Part shown: piece after piece, positions 7,170 to 16,110 of the stretch | How positions within the stretch are numbered: position 1 is the stretch's first letter | How the letters are laid out: the number at the start of each line of letters is the position of its first letter | The notes under the pieces: generated by a model | Told to the model about the DNA's origin: nothing | What the model saw: only the letters and a program-made list of their open reading frames with translations | Database searches by the model: none | DNA from: Bog-473 sp963791455 | GTDB lineage: Bacteria > Actinomycetota > Acidimicrobiia > Acidimicrobiales > RAAP-2 | DNA: 64,000 nucleotides | Direction: 5' to 3' | Assembly (NCBI GenBank): GCA_963791455.1 | Contig: CAWBSM010000004.1 | Location: 248,001-312,000, forward strand | Program-made: the position numbers and the translations under genes

Positions 7170-8987
7170 TCAGTCGTCGCCCAGACGCAACGCGGAGATG
7201 AACGCCTCCTGGGGCACCTCGACCCGCCCGATGGTCTTCATACGCTTCTTGCCTTCCTTTTGTCGCTCGAGCAACTTGCGCTTGCGGGTGATGTCGCCGC
7301 CGTAGCACTTGGCGAGGACGTCCTTGCGCTTCGCCTTGACGGTCTCGCGGGCGACGATCCGCCCGCCGATGGCGGCCTGGATCGGGACGTCGAAGAGCTG
7401 GCGTGGGATCAGCTCGCGCAGCTTCTCGGCCATCTTGCGCCCGTAGACGTCGGCGGTGCCCCGGTGCACGATGGACGAGAAGGCGTCCACCGGCGCGTGA
7501 TTGATGAGAATGTCGACTCGCACCAGGTTGGCCGTGGCGTACCCGTCGGGCTCGTAGTCAAGGCTGGCATACCCCTTGGTGCGGCTCTTCAACTGGTCGA
7601 AGAAATCGACTACCACCTCTCCCAATGGCACCGAATAGACGAGCTCGACGCGCTCGGGGGAGAGGTACTCCATGCGCATCATGTCGGCGCGCCGGCTCTG
7701 ACACAGCTCCATGACGGTCCCGGTGTACTCGGTCGGCGTGATGATGGTGGCCGACAGCATGGGCTCGTCGATGTGGTCGACGCGGCTGGCGTCGGGGAGC
7801 TCGGTGGGGTTGTCGACGTCGAGCTCCGTCCCGTCCGTGAGGAAGGCCCGGTAGGCCACGCTCGGCGCGGTGGCGATCAGCGACAGGTCGAACTCGCGCT
7901 CAAGACGCTCGCGCACGATCTCCATGTGCAGGAGACCGAGGAAACCGCAACGGAAGCCGATGCCCAAGGCGTGGGAGGACTCGGGCTCGAAGGTGAAGCT
8001 GGCGTCGTTGAGCTTGAGCTTCTCGAGCGCGTCACGCAGGTCGGGCAGCTCGTCCCCGTCGATGGGGTAGAGGCCGCAGAAGACCATGGGCTTGGGGTCG
8101 CGGTAGCCCGCCAGCGCCTCGGAGGCGCCGTGTTGGGCCGTGGTGACGGTCTCGCCGGAGCGGGCCTCCCCGACGTCCTTGATGCCGGCAATGAGGTACC
8201 CCACTTCGCCGGGCCCGAGCTGGCGCACGGGGAGGGCGTCGGGCGTGCGCACGCCGACCTCTTCGATGTCGTGCACCGCGTTGGCCTGCATGAAGCGCAG
8301 GCGCGCCCCGGTGTGCAGCGTGCCGTCCACGATCCGGATAGAGCTCACCACCCCGCGGTATTGGTCGTAGGAGGAGTCGAAGATCAGCGCCCGCAGGGGT
8401 GCGGTGGCCTCACCGCGGGGCGGCGGGATGCGGGCGATGATGGCGTCGAGCAACTCGCGCACCCCCTCCCCCGTCTTGGCGCTGATGTGCAAGATGTCCT
8501 CGGCGGGTAGCCCGAGCACGTGTTCGATCTCGAGTGCGCAACGCACAGGGTCGGCGGCCGGGAGGTCGATCTTGTTGAGGACCGGCACGATCTCGAGATC
8601 GTGCTCGATGGCCTGGTAGGAGTTGGCCAGTGTCTGCGCCTGGATCCCTTGCGACGCGTCCACCAGGAGCACGGCGCCCTCACAGGCCGCCAGCGAGCGG
8701 GAGACCTCGTAGCCGAAGTCGACGTGGCCCGGCGTGTCGATGAGGTGGAGGATGTGCCCGGCGTGCTCGACGCGGACGTTCTGCGCCTTGATGGTGATCC
8801 CGCGTTCCCGCTCGATGTCCATGGAATCGAGGTACTGCTCGCGCATGAAGCGGGGGTCGACGGCGCCCGTGATCTCGAGGATGCGGTCCGAGAGGGTCGA
8901 CTTGCCGTGGTCAACGTGGCTGATGATCGAGAAGTTGCGGATGCGCTCGACGGCAATGGGTCCACGGTCGGTTACGGCGGGTGGCAC
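7170..8987 (-). CDS. lepA: Elongation factor 4 (LepA)
   Basis: Ribosome back-translocating GTPase of about 605 residues, the usual size. G-motifs are clear near the N-terminus: SHVDHGKST (G1), RERGITIKA (G2), DTPGHVDF (G3) and NKIDLP (G4). The C-terminal LepA signature DILINHAPVDAFSSIVH and the lysine-rich end (CYGGDITRKRKLLERQKEGKKRMK) are present. I chose the GTG that gives VPPAVTDRGPIAVERIRNF; upstream codons in frame look non-coding. The start is moderately certain. It faces away from rpsT, as in many actinobacteria. Confidence 0.97.
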   Translation of the reverse strand: MPPAVTDRGPIAVERIRNFSIISHVDHGKSTLSDRILEITGAVDPRFMREQYLDSMDIERERGITIKAQNVRVEHAGHILHLIDTPGHVDFGYEVSRSLAACEGAVLLVDASQGIQAQTLANSYQAIEHDLEIVPVLNKIDLPAADPVRCALEIEHVLGLPAEDILHISAKTGEGVRELLDAIIARIPPPRGEATAPLRALIFDSSYDQYRGVVSSIRIVDGTLHTGARLRFMQANAVHDIEEVGVRTPDALPVRQLGPGEVGYLIAGIKDVGEARSGETVTTAQHGASEALAGYRDPKPMVFCGLYPIDGDELPDLRDALEKLKLNDASFTFEPESSHALGIGFRCGFLGLLHMEIVRERLEREFDLSLIATAPSVAYRAFLTDGTELDVDNPTELPDASRVDHIDEPMLSATIITPTEYTGTVMELCQSRRADMMRMEYLSPERVELVYSVPLGEVVVDFFDQLKSRTKGYASLDYEPDGYATANLVRVDILINHAPVDAFSSIVHRGTADVYGRKMAEKLRELIPRQLFDVPIQAAIGGRIVARETVKAKRKDVLAKCYGGDITRKRKLLERQKEGKKRMKTIGRVEVPQEAFISALRLGDD

Positions 8988-9165
8988 GGTCCGTCGATCG
9001 TACCGGCCCCGCCCTGAGGCCTGGTCGCCTGGCCAGGGAACTTGGCGACACACCCGGCCATCAGGCGCCGGCCGAAACGGGCCTGCCACCTGCTAGAGTG
9101 ATGCGCCGCGTCGGTGGGCTCCGCCCGGCCGCCGCCCCTCTTCGAGAGCACTGAGGAATCGTCAC

Positions 9166-9438
9166 GTGGCCAACATCAAGAGCCAGATCAAGCGGAACCG
9201 GCAGAACGAGAAGCGCCGGCTGCGCAACAAGTCCGTCCGGGCCGAGGTGCGCACGCGCTCCAAGACCGCCGTGATGGCCGCCGAAAATGGCCTCGAGGAC
9301 AGCGCCGAGCTGCTGCGCCTGGCGGTTAAGCGCATCGACAAGGCGGCCGCCCAGGGCGTGATCCACAAGAACACGGCGGCGAACCACAAGTCGCGCCTGG
9401 TACGACGCATCGCCGCCATCGAGGCCTCAGCCGAGTAG
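9166..9438 (+). CDS. rpsT: 30S ribosomal protein S20
   Basis: The 90-residue basic protein begins VANIKSQIKRNRQNEKRRLRNKSVR at a GTG and contains AAQGVIHKNTAANHKSRLVRRI, both diagnostic of S20, which binds 16S rRNA. A GAGGAAT lies a few bases upstream. It is divergent from lepA, as commonly seen. Confidence 0.98.
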   Translation: MANIKSQIKRNRQNEKRRLRNKSVRAEVRTRSKTAVMAAENGLEDSAELLRLAVKRIDKAAAQGVIHKNTAANHKSRLVRRIAAIEASAE

Positions 9439-9484
9439 AGGTCCTTCCGCCCGGCGACTGTTCGGGCCTGCCCTAATGGTGGAC

Positions 9485-9994
9485 TCACTCCCCGAGGTGG
9501 AAGGTGAACATCTTCGCCGGCGCGATCCGCGCCCCCACGGCGTCCGCGTGGTCGAGCCAGACTTCGAAAGACGGCCCCTGCTTGGGCAAGTACTCGTCGA
9601 GCATGGCCTGACGGAGCTCGCCGGACGACGGATCGTCGAGGGCCAAGAGCTCGGCCCGCCCGTGCACCGTGACGGCGAGGTTCTCGCCGGGCAGATGGGT
9701 CGCGCTGACGGCCGGCCGGACGGCCAGGTGGCGCATCCGTACCGAGTCACGGCCGGAGCTGAACCAGAACGTGCCGTGGAGGAAGTAACCGTCGACCGGG
9801 CCGGCCAGTGGCCGCCCGTCCGCGGTGACGGTGGCCAGCACGAGGAGCCGCATGCCCTGCAGCCGGTCGACCAGCTGGCGCGCGCTGAGCCGACGCTCCT
9901 CGCTGATGATGGCCCGCAGGTGCGGCCCCGCCGACGCCACGGATGCGTCGAGCAGGGACTGGAGGCGCCGGAGTTCTTCGGGTGTCTCGAGCAT
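9485..9994 (-). CDS. Pyridoxamine 5'-phosphate oxidase-family (PPOX) flavin-binding protein
   Basis: The ~169-residue product starts at MLETPEELRRLQ. The split-barrel region includes LLVLATVTADGRPLAGPVDGYFLHGTFWFSSG, then RMRHLAVRPAVSATHLPGENLAVTVHGRAEL, the pattern of small PPOX proteins that bind FMN or F420 and often act as F420-dependent reductases in actinobacteria. The in-frame extension to a start at 10054 is Arg-rich and overlaps the AraC gene start, so I prefer the internal ATG. Substrate unknown. Confidence 0.85.
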   Translation of the reverse strand: MLETPEELRRLQSLLDASVASAGPHLRAIISEERRLSARQLVDRLQGMRLLVLATVTADGRPLAGPVDGYFLHGTFWFSSGRDSVRMRHLAVRPAVSATHLPGENLAVTVHGRAELLALDDPSSGELRQAMLDEYLPKQGPSFEVWLDHADAVGARIAPAKMFTFHLGE

Positions 9995-10052
9995 CGGCCC
10001 AGTCCAGCACCGGGGTGTTCGCCTCGCACTGGTCGCCTGCGATGCTGGGGCC

Positions 10053-10931
10053 ATGGGGGACGGACTCGTCCTGACCCGCCGGCTATCCGAACGGGGCGTG
10101 CACGAGACGGCGCAACGCGCCGCGGGCGCGTCGAGTGCGGCGGTCGTGAGCCACTATGTGGGTTACGAGGAGTGGTCCGAGTCCGCCTTCCTGCGCCGCG
10201 AGGTGGCGCGCCAGGGCGTTGCTCTGATCCTCGGTTTCGGCGACGACATGGAGGTCTTCGAGGGTGAAGTGGGAAGCCCGCGGCGGACCCTGGGCGCGTT
10301 CGTCGTCGGCAATCAGTCGCGCTCGAGCCTGACGGGGGTGGCCGGTCACCAACAAGGCGTGCAGGTGGAACTGACCCCCGCCGGCGCACTGGCGCTCTTC
10401 GGCGCCGTGGCGGAGCTCAACGACGCCGTGGTGCCGCTCGACGAGGTCCTGGGCGCGCGCGGAGAACGCCTCGTCGAACGGTTGGCGGAGACGCCGACGT
10501 GGCAGCAGCGGCTACGGTTGCTCGACGAGGCGCTGGGCGGCGACGCCCCGGCGCTCTCGCCCGAGGTGGCGTGGCTCTGCGGGGAGCTGGCCGCGTCCGA
10601 CGGCCAGGCCCGCGTGGAGCCGCTCATGGACGAGACGGGATGGAGCCGGCGTCGCGTGACCGAACGCTTCCGGCGCCAACTGGGCGTCTCCCCGAAGGCC
10701 TACGCCCGTTTGCTCCGCTTCGAGCACGCCACCTCGCTGCTGAGCCGGCCGGCGACGCACCGCACCCTGGCCGGGGTGGCGATGGAGGCCGGCTACTACG
10801 ACCAGTCGCACCTGACCCGCGACTTCGTCGCCCTGGCCGGCATGACCCCGGGCAGCTTTGCCGCAGAGGCGAGCCGGGTGCCCGAGGTCAGGTTTGTACA
10901 AGACCCCGCCCCGACGGGCGGCCCAGAATGA
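10053..10931 (+). CDS. AraC-family transcriptional regulator
   Basis: The 292-residue protein has an N-terminal cupin-like sensing half and a C-terminal double helix-turn-helix (residues ~195-275). The signature is EPLMDETGWSRRRVTERFRR and AGVAMEAGYYDQSHLTRDF followed by GMTPGSFAAE, as in AraC/XylS regulators. The stop lies only 4 nt before the start of a VOC protein, so the two are probably cotranscribed. This is a recurring actinobacterial pairing in which the regulator is thought to control the downstream VOC gene. Confidence 0.92.
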   Translation: MGDGLVLTRRLSERGVHETAQRAAGASSAAVVSHYVGYEEWSESAFLRREVARQGVALILGFGDDMEVFEGEVGSPRRTLGAFVVGNQSRSSLTGVAGHQQGVQVELTPAGALALFGAVAELNDAVVPLDEVLGARGERLVERLAETPTWQQRLRLLDEALGGDAPALSPEVAWLCGELAASDGQARVEPLMDETGWSRRRVTERFRRQLGVSPKAYARLLRFEHATSLLSRPATHRTLAGVAMEAGYYDQSHLTRDFVALAGMTPGSFAAEASRVPEVRFVQDPAPTGGPE

Positions 10932-10935
10932 GGCC

Positions 10936-11349
10936 ATGACTACAAACCATGACACCACCATCACGACGACGGCAGTCATCCCCGTCCTCGTCTACGAAGA
11001 CATCGAGGCGGCCCACGACTTTCTCGTGGGTACGTTCGGATTCGCGTCAGGGGGCCTCCACCGACTCGACGACGGAAGCGTCGTGCACGCCGAGGTGCGC
11101 CTCGGCGACGCCGCCATCTGGTTGCACGCGGTGACGGCCGAGCACGAGATGGCCTCGCCCCGCGGGGCCGCAGCTGCTCACGGGGGCCTGACGGTCATCG
11201 TCCCCGAGGTCGACGCACATTACGCCCGCACCAAGGCGGCCGGCGCCCGCATCGACAGCGAACCGACCGACCAGGACTACGGGTTGCGTGAGTACGGCGC
11301 CCGGGATCCCGAGAACCACCGCTGGTGGTTCTCGTCGCCTTTGCCCTGA
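10936..11349 (+). CDS. VOC-family (glyoxalase/bleomycin-resistance-like) protein
   Basis: The 137-residue protein contains two beta-alpha-beta-beta-beta halves: VIPVLVYEDIEAAHDFLVGTFGF with VVHAEVRLGDAAIWLH, then HGGLTVIVPEVDAHYARTKAAGARI with YGLREYGARDPENHRWWF. The C-terminal D-P-E/D-x-x-x-W signature is typical of PhnB-like VOC proteins. It sits directly behind the AraC gene. The substrate cannot be predicted. Confidence 0.9.
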   Translation: MTTNHDTTITTTAVIPVLVYEDIEAAHDFLVGTFGFASGGLHRLDDGSVVHAEVRLGDAAIWLHAVTAEHEMASPRGAAAAHGGLTVIVPEVDAHYARTKAAGARIDSEPTDQDYGLREYGARDPENHRWWFSSPLP

Positions 11350-11369
11350 GGTGCCGGTGGCCGGCCGAC

Positions 11370-12389
11370 CTAGCGGCGTGCGCCGGCGCGCTGGCGCGCC
11401 GAACGCGCCGGCCGGGTCTGACGGGCCAGCCGGGCCACCAGGATCTCGACGACGATCTCGGCGTTGAGGCCGCTTGCGCCGCGCACGTCCAGGTCGGCGG
11501 CCGCGATGAGCTTGATCGCCTCGGCGATCCTCGCGCTCCCGAGGCGTCGCGATTGCTGGAGCGCCTTCTTGGCCACGAATGGCGCGGCACCGAGTATGGC
11601 TGCCGCGTCGCGCTCGTTACCCGCGTCGTCCCCGTCGAGCGCCAGCATGTTGGCGAAGTGGCCGTGCAGGGTGGCAAGGACCTGCACGGGAGCGAGGCCG
11701 CCGGCGTCGAACATGCGGTGGAGCACGACCAGGGCCCGTCCGGGTTCGCCCGTGTCGATGGCGTCGGTGAGCTCGTAGCGGGGGACGTTGCCGGCCTCGC
11801 CGAGGTACGGCGCGAGATCTTCGGCGGACACTCGGGAGCCCTCGCCGTAGGCGGCGCTCAGCGCGCCGAGAAGGCCTTCGACGCGGCCGAGGTCCTCGCC
11901 GACGTGGTCCGCCAAGAGCTCGGCTGCTCCGGGCTCGAGCCTGACGGGTGCTCCCCTGAGATGGTCGTGCAGCCACGCCTTGCGCTCCCCCGCTTTGGTC
12001 GTCGCGACGTCGAGGGTCTGCCCGGCCGCCTTGACGGACTTGACGAGCGGCGCGGGCACCGTCCCACCCCCGCCGACGAGCACCAGCACCGTCGTCGGCA
12101 GCGGGTCCTGCACGACCTCGACCAACCGGGGGACGTCCGCCGTGAGCAGCCTCCCTGCTTCGCGCACCACCACCACCCGGCGGTCCACCAGGAAGGGTGG
12201 AGTCAGGCAGGCGTCGACGATGGCGCCGACGCTGAGCTCCTCCCCCAGACCCCGGCCGATCTCCTCCACCACGAGGGCGTGGTCGCGTTCGCCCACCAGG
12301 TCTCCCAGCAGCGCGCGCACTTCCTGGGCCACCAACGACGCATCGTCACCCCTGACGAGATACGTCGACGCCACCTTTCTGCTGCTCAT
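11370..12389 (-). CDS. holA: DNA polymerase III subunit delta
   Basis: Clamp-loader delta subunit of ~339 residues. The N-terminal part reads TYLVRGDDASLVAQEVRALL, then VVVVREAGRLL and TTVLVLVGGGG. The C-terminal collar domain reads LHRMFDAGGLAPVQVLATLHGHFANML and RRLGSARIAEAIKLIAAADLDVRG, the usual HolA ending. I chose the ATG giving MSSRKVASTYLVRG, which overlaps the upstream folP-like stop by 4 nt (ATGA) and shows operonic coupling. A longer in-frame start exists but is Arg/Cys-rich. Confidence 0.93.
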   Translation of the reverse strand: MSSRKVASTYLVRGDDASLVAQEVRALLGDLVGERDHALVVEEIGRGLGEELSVGAIVDACLTPPFLVDRRVVVVREAGRLLTADVPRLVEVVQDPLPTTVLVLVGGGGTVPAPLVKSVKAAGQTLDVATTKAGERKAWLHDHLRGAPVRLEPGAAELLADHVGEDLGRVEGLLGALSAAYGEGSRVSAEDLAPYLGEAGNVPRYELTDAIDTGEPGRALVVLHRMFDAGGLAPVQVLATLHGHFANMLALDGDDAGNERDAAAILGAAPFVAKKALQQSRRLGSARIAEAIKLIAAADLDVRGASGLNAEIVVEILVARLARQTRPARSARQRAGARR

Positions 12390-13321
12390 CGTGCCTCGCC
12401 GACCGCGGCAAGTGCATCGCGCACCCGGCAGGTGCCCTTCACGTCGTGCACACGCACGATGCGACACCCCCAGGCGATGCCGAGCGCCGCCGCGCCGATG
12501 GAAGCCCGGCGCCGCTCGGTGAGCTCCAGATCGAGGACCTTCCCGAGGAATGTCTTGTTGGACGCGGAGAGCAGGAGCGGGTAGCCGAGCCCGGCCAGGG
12601 TCGGCGATGCGCGCAAGAGGTCCAGCGACTGCTCCGCCGTCTTGCCGAGATCGAGCCCGGCATCGAGCACGATGCGCTCGGCGGGGACGCCCGCGTCGTG
12701 GGCCAAAGTGGCGCGGTCCCTCAGGAAGCAGGCCACGTCCTGGACCACGTCTTCGTAGTGGGGATCAGGGTCGGCGACTCGGGGCGCCAGGCGGATATGG
12801 GTCACCACCACCGCGGCGTCGTGCTCGGCCGCCGCGGCGGCGTAATCGGGATCGGCCAGGCCGCTGATGTCGTTTCCCATCACGGCGCCCACGGCGTAGG
12901 AGGCGCGTGCCACCGAGGCGCGCCACGTGTCGACCGAGACGGGTGTCCCGAACCGTGCCACCAACCCGGCGACGACGGGCACGACGCGTTCGAGCTCCTC
13001 AGCCTCCGTCACCTCGGGGCCCGGTCCGGCCTTGACTCCACCGACGTCGAGTATGTCGGCCCCCTCGGCCACCAGCTGCTCCGCTCGGGCGTAGAGCTTG
13101 TCGAGCTCAAAGGTGGCCCCCTTGTCGTAGAAGGAGTCCGGGGTGCGGTTGAGGATCCCCATGACGAGCGCACGATGGGCGAGGTCGTAGCGCCGACCGC
13201 CCAGGTCCAGCGTGGTCGCGCTCGGGGCGCCGACCAGCACGCTGCCGGCGGCCGCGGTGGCGGAATCGGCCGAGCCCGTTTCGTCGTCGGCGCCCGGCGT
13301 GCGGGTTGCCGGCGCAGCCAT
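12386..13321 (-). CDS. folP2: FolP2-type dihydropteroate synthase homologue
   Basis: The ~311-residue TIM barrel has ILNRTPDSFYDKGATF in place of the canonical N-x-TPDSFSDGG, and DVGGVKAGPGPEVT in place of the pterin/pABA signature GGESTRPG. These substitutions are the hallmark of mycobacterial FolP2, which is not thought to make dihydropteroate. GNDISGL, LDAGLDLGKT and SNKTFLGK follow the DHPS fold, and the C-terminus RVHDVKGTCRVRDAL retains the D-V-K-G segment. It overlaps the thioredoxin gene (TGATG) and holA (ATGA). The function of FolP2 proteins is unsettled. Confidence 0.85.
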   Translation of the reverse strand: MAAPATRTPGADDETGSADSATAAAGSVLVGAPSATTLDLGGRRYDLAHRALVMGILNRTPDSFYDKGATFELDKLYARAEQLVAEGADILDVGGVKAGPGPEVTEAEELERVVPVVAGLVARFGTPVSVDTWRASVARASYAVGAVMGNDISGLADPDYAAAAAEHDAAVVVTHIRLAPRVADPDPHYEDVVQDVACFLRDRATLAHDAGVPAERIVLDAGLDLGKTAEQSLDLLRASPTLAGLGYPLLLSASNKTFLGKVLDLELTERRRASIGAAALGIAWGCRIVRVHDVKGTCRVRDALAAVGEAR

Positions 13322-14118
13322 CAGAACAGTCGCGCTGCGAGGGCCCGCCGGTACTCGTTAGTGCGTGGGTCATCGGCGCCCATCGCCTCGAGGAGGTCCA
13401 CGAACTCCTGGCGGGCAGCGTCGTCGTCCCGCACACGGTCGAGCAACTCGTTGAGCTTGGCCTCCATCTCCTCGCGGTCGGTGTCAGAGACGTCGACCCC
13501 CGCTTCGAGCAGCCGGGCCTCGGCCGCCAGCGCCCGGCTGGCGTCGGACTCGGGGAGGCGCTGCAGGAGCGCCAGGGCGGCCGGCGCCTCGCGCCGGTCG
13601 ACCAGGAGACGGGCGAGCGCCAGAACGGCGCCGGCATGGTCGGGCTCGAGCTCGAGCGCCTGGCGGAGGGAGGCCTCGTCCCCCTTGGCGGCAAGCGTGT
13701 CGGCCTCACTGGGCACGGGGGCCAACCGCTGCACGAACGCGGTGACCTGGGCCTCGGGCAGAGCGCCGATGAACTGGTCCACTACCTGCCCATTGCTGAT
13801 GGCGAAGACCGCGGGAATCGACTGGACCTGGAAGGTCTGGGCGACGCGCGGGTTCTCGTCCACGTTGACCTTGACCAACTCGACCGCACCCCCGGTGTCG
13901 GCCACCGCCTTCTCGAGCAGCGGGCCGAGAGTGGTACAGGGCCCGCACCAGGGGGCCCAGAGGTCGACGATCACGGGCACCGACGCGCTGCGAGCCAGCA
14001 CGTCGGCCTGGAATGTCTCGTCGGTGACGTCCATCACCTCGACGCTAATGGTTGTTCCGGCCGCGGGCAGCCGGGAGTTGCCCGAGATGGTCCGCTGGCT
14101 GAAGAGCCCGGGTGCCAC
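13321..14118 (-). CDS. Thioredoxin domain protein with C-terminal TPR-like region (YbbN/CnoX type)
   Basis: The product is up to 265 residues. The thioredoxin fold carries the redox motif in DLWAPWCGPCTTLGPLLEK and the cis-Pro segment VQSIPAVFAISNGQ. The second half is helical with TPR character (SLRQALELEPDHAGAVLALARLLVDR), like the redox chaperone CnoX. The frame opens at a GTG at 14118 just after a stop; an internal ATG (MDVTDETF, 14034) is an alternative, and neither has a clear ribosome binding site. It heads the trx-folP2-holA operon and is divergent from the APH-like gene 18 bp away. Confidence 0.88.
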   Translation of the reverse strand: MAPGLFSQRTISGNSRLPAAGTTISVEVMDVTDETFQADVLARSASVPVIVDLWAPWCGPCTTLGPLLEKAVADTGGAVELVKVNVDENPRVAQTFQVQSIPAVFAISNGQVVDQFIGALPEAQVTAFVQRLAPVPSEADTLAAKGDEASLRQALELEPDHAGAVLALARLLVDRREAPAALALLQRLPESDASRALAAEARLLEAGVDVSDTDREEMEAKLNELLDRVRDDDAARQEFVDLLEAMGADDPRTNEYRRALAARLF

Positions 14119-14136
14119 CGATTAGCGTCGTTGTCC

Positions 14137-15180
14137 GTGTCACATGCGCCAGAGGGCATTCACGAGGCCGAGGTCACCGAGTGGATGGTCGACCACCTGC
14201 CCGAGATCAAGACCCCTCTGACCTTCAGCCTCATCGCCGGCGGCCGCTCCAACCTCACCTACCGCGTCGAGGACGCCGAGGGGCGGGCCTGGGCGCTGCG
14301 CCGCCCTCCCCTGCACCACGTCCTCCCCACCGCGCACGACATGTCGCGTGAGTACCGGCTCATCCACTCCCTGGGTCCCGCCGGGACCCCGGTACCGGGC
14401 ACCGTCGGGCTGTGCACCGACGAGTCAGTCAACGAGCGCCCCTTCTACGTCATGGAGTTCGTCGACGGCCACATCCTGCGCAGCGCGCCCGAGGCCGAGG
14501 CCGCGTTCGACGTGACCACACGACGAGCCGTCGGGGACCACATGGCCGACACGCTGGCCGCGCTGCACGACATCGACCCCGACGCGGTCGGACTCGGTGA
14601 CCTCGGGCGCCACGAGGGCTACATCGAGCGACAGCTGAAACGCTGGCGCGGTCAGTACGAACAGATGCAGGTGGAAGGGGTCGACCACGGCAGGGTGGTC
14701 GAGCGCGTGAGCGACGAGTTGGCCCGGCGCATCCCCGACCAACAGCGGACCTCGGTGGTGCACGGGGACTACCGCATGGACAACGTGGTGCTCGCCGACA
14801 ACGGAACGGTCAAAGCCATCCTCGACTGGGAGATCTGCACGCTCGGGGATCCCCTCGCCGACGTCGGGGTGCTGATGGTCTACTGGGCCGACCCCACTGA
14901 TACCACGGCCGTGCTCGGGCTCTCGCCGACCACGGCGCCGGGCTTCGCGACACGGGCGGAGGTCCTCGAGCGCTACGCCTCGGTGTCCGATCTCGACCTC
15001 AGCGAGGTCGGCTACTACTCGGCGTTCGGCTACTGGAAACTGGGCTGCATCCTCCAGGGCGTCTACGCCCGGTACCTCGCGGGGGCAGGCGCGGGAGACC
15101 AGGGCAGCGTGGAGGGCTTCCCGGCCCAGATCGGGCGCCTCTTCGAGATGGCGGCGGAGTCACTGGAGTCGGTGTCGTGA
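14137..15180 (+). CDS. APH-family phosphotransferase (ACAD10/11 kinase-domain like)
   Basis: The 347-residue product starts at a GTG. It has a glycine-containing nucleotide strand (LTFSLIAGGRSNLTYRVEDAEG), the catalytic loop SVVHGDYRMDNVVL and the metal motif ILDWEICTLGDPLADVG. This subgroup of the aminoglycoside-phosphotransferase superfamily resembles the kinase domain of ACAD10/11, which phosphorylates hydroxyacyl-CoAs, and it is abundant in actinobacteria with acyl-CoA metabolism. It is a kinase of a small hydroxyl substrate, more likely metabolic than a resistance enzyme. The stop overlaps the PAC2 start. Confidence 0.88.
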   Translation: MSHAPEGIHEAEVTEWMVDHLPEIKTPLTFSLIAGGRSNLTYRVEDAEGRAWALRRPPLHHVLPTAHDMSREYRLIHSLGPAGTPVPGTVGLCTDESVNERPFYVMEFVDGHILRSAPEAEAAFDVTTRRAVGDHMADTLAALHDIDPDAVGLGDLGRHEGYIERQLKRWRGQYEQMQVEGVDHGRVVERVSDELARRIPDQQRTSVVHGDYRMDNVVLADNGTVKAILDWEICTLGDPLADVGVLMVYWADPTDTTAVLGLSPTTAPGFATRAEVLERYASVSDLDLSEVGYYSAFGYWKLGCILQGVYARYLAGAGAGDQGSVEGFPAQIGRLFEMAAESLESVS

Positions 15181-16070
15181 GCCCGGACGGCAACGGGTTG
15201 ACCGAGATCTTCGAGGTCCACCGCGAGCCCCTCCTGAATGAACCCGTTCTCGTGGTGTCGCTCGAGGGGTGGGTCGACGCCGGTCTCGGCGCCACGACCG
15301 CTATCGCGGCGCTGCTCGGTCAGGGGCACAGCGACCCCCTGGTCACGTTCAATGGCGAGCATTTCCTCGACCAACGGGCCCGGCGGCCGGTGGCCCGCAT
15401 CGTCAACGGCGTGACCACCGAGCTGACCTGGCCCCGTTGTGTCGTGCGTCAGGGCACCGACGAGTCGGGGCGCGACATGCTCTTCCTGGTCGGTCCAGAA
15501 CCCGATTTCCACTGGCGAGCCTTCACCGACGCCGTGGTGGGCCTGGCTCGTTCCTGGCGGGTGCGCCTGGTCGTCGGCCTGGGAGCGTTCCCCGCGCCAG
15601 CGCCCCATACGCGCCCGGTCAAGCTGGCCGCAACGGCGCCCGCGGGCTCGTCGCACCTCATCGAGCAGGTCGGAATCGTCCAGGGCGAACTGGAGGTGCC
15701 GGCCGGTGTCCAGGCCGCCCTCGAGATGGCTTTCGGCGACAACGCCACGCCGGTGGTCAGCCTGTGGGCGCGGGTGCCGCACTACGTGGCGGGTATGCCG
15801 TTCCCCGAGGCCAGCGCGGCGTTGATCGAGGGGCTGGCCGCCGTGGCGGGGTTGTCGTTGGACTCGTCCGCGTTGCGCCGCGCCGGTGACAACTCCCGGC
15901 GGCAGGTGGACCAGCTCATCGCCGACAATGTCGAGCACCAGGCCATGGTGCGCAAGCTCGAGGAAAGCATCGACGCCTCCGAGGGGAACGCGATGGGGGT
16001 CGACGCCGTGCCGTCCGGGGACGAGATCGCCGCGGAGCTCGAGCGCTTCTTGCGTGGCGAGGAGCAATGA
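15177..16070 (+). CDS. PAC2-family protein
   Basis: The 297-residue product starts at a GTG that overlaps the preceding stop (GTGA). The PAC2 fold shows in EPVLVVSLEGWVDAGLGATTAIAALL, FLVGPEPDFHWRAFTDAVVGLA, VRLVVGLGAFPAPAPHTRPV and SLWARVPHYVAGMPFPEASAALIEGL. The C-terminal helix (RRQVDQLIADNVEHQAMVRKLE) is coiled-coil like. The family is named after the eukaryotic proteasome assembly chaperone 2; the actinobacterial members have no settled role, though a link to the proteasome is possible. Confidence 0.9.
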   Translation: MSPDGNGLTEIFEVHREPLLNEPVLVVSLEGWVDAGLGATTAIAALLGQGHSDPLVTFNGEHFLDQRARRPVARIVNGVTTELTWPRCVVRQGTDESGRDMLFLVGPEPDFHWRAFTDAVVGLARSWRVRLVVGLGAFPAPAPHTRPVKLAATAPAGSSHLIEQVGIVQGELEVPAGVQAALEMAFGDNATPVVSLWARVPHYVAGMPFPEASAALIEGLAAVAGLSLDSSALRRAGDNSRRQVDQLIADNVEHQAMVRKLEESIDASEGNAMGVDAVPSGDEIAAELERFLRGEEQ

Positions 16071-16110
16071 GGCCTCGCGTGAAGGCGCAGGGGCAGAGGG
16101 GAAGCCGCAG

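Noticed and set aside
7077..9017. Long plus-strand open frames opposite lepA
   Set aside because: Typical antisense frames of a GC-rich gene; no known domain or ribosome binding site, and lepA on the other strand is certain.
14137..15180. Antibiotic-resistance aminoglycoside phosphotransferase
   Set aside because: The sequence belongs to the ACAD10/11-like metabolic subgroup (LDWEICTLGDPLADVG), not to known resistance enzymes.
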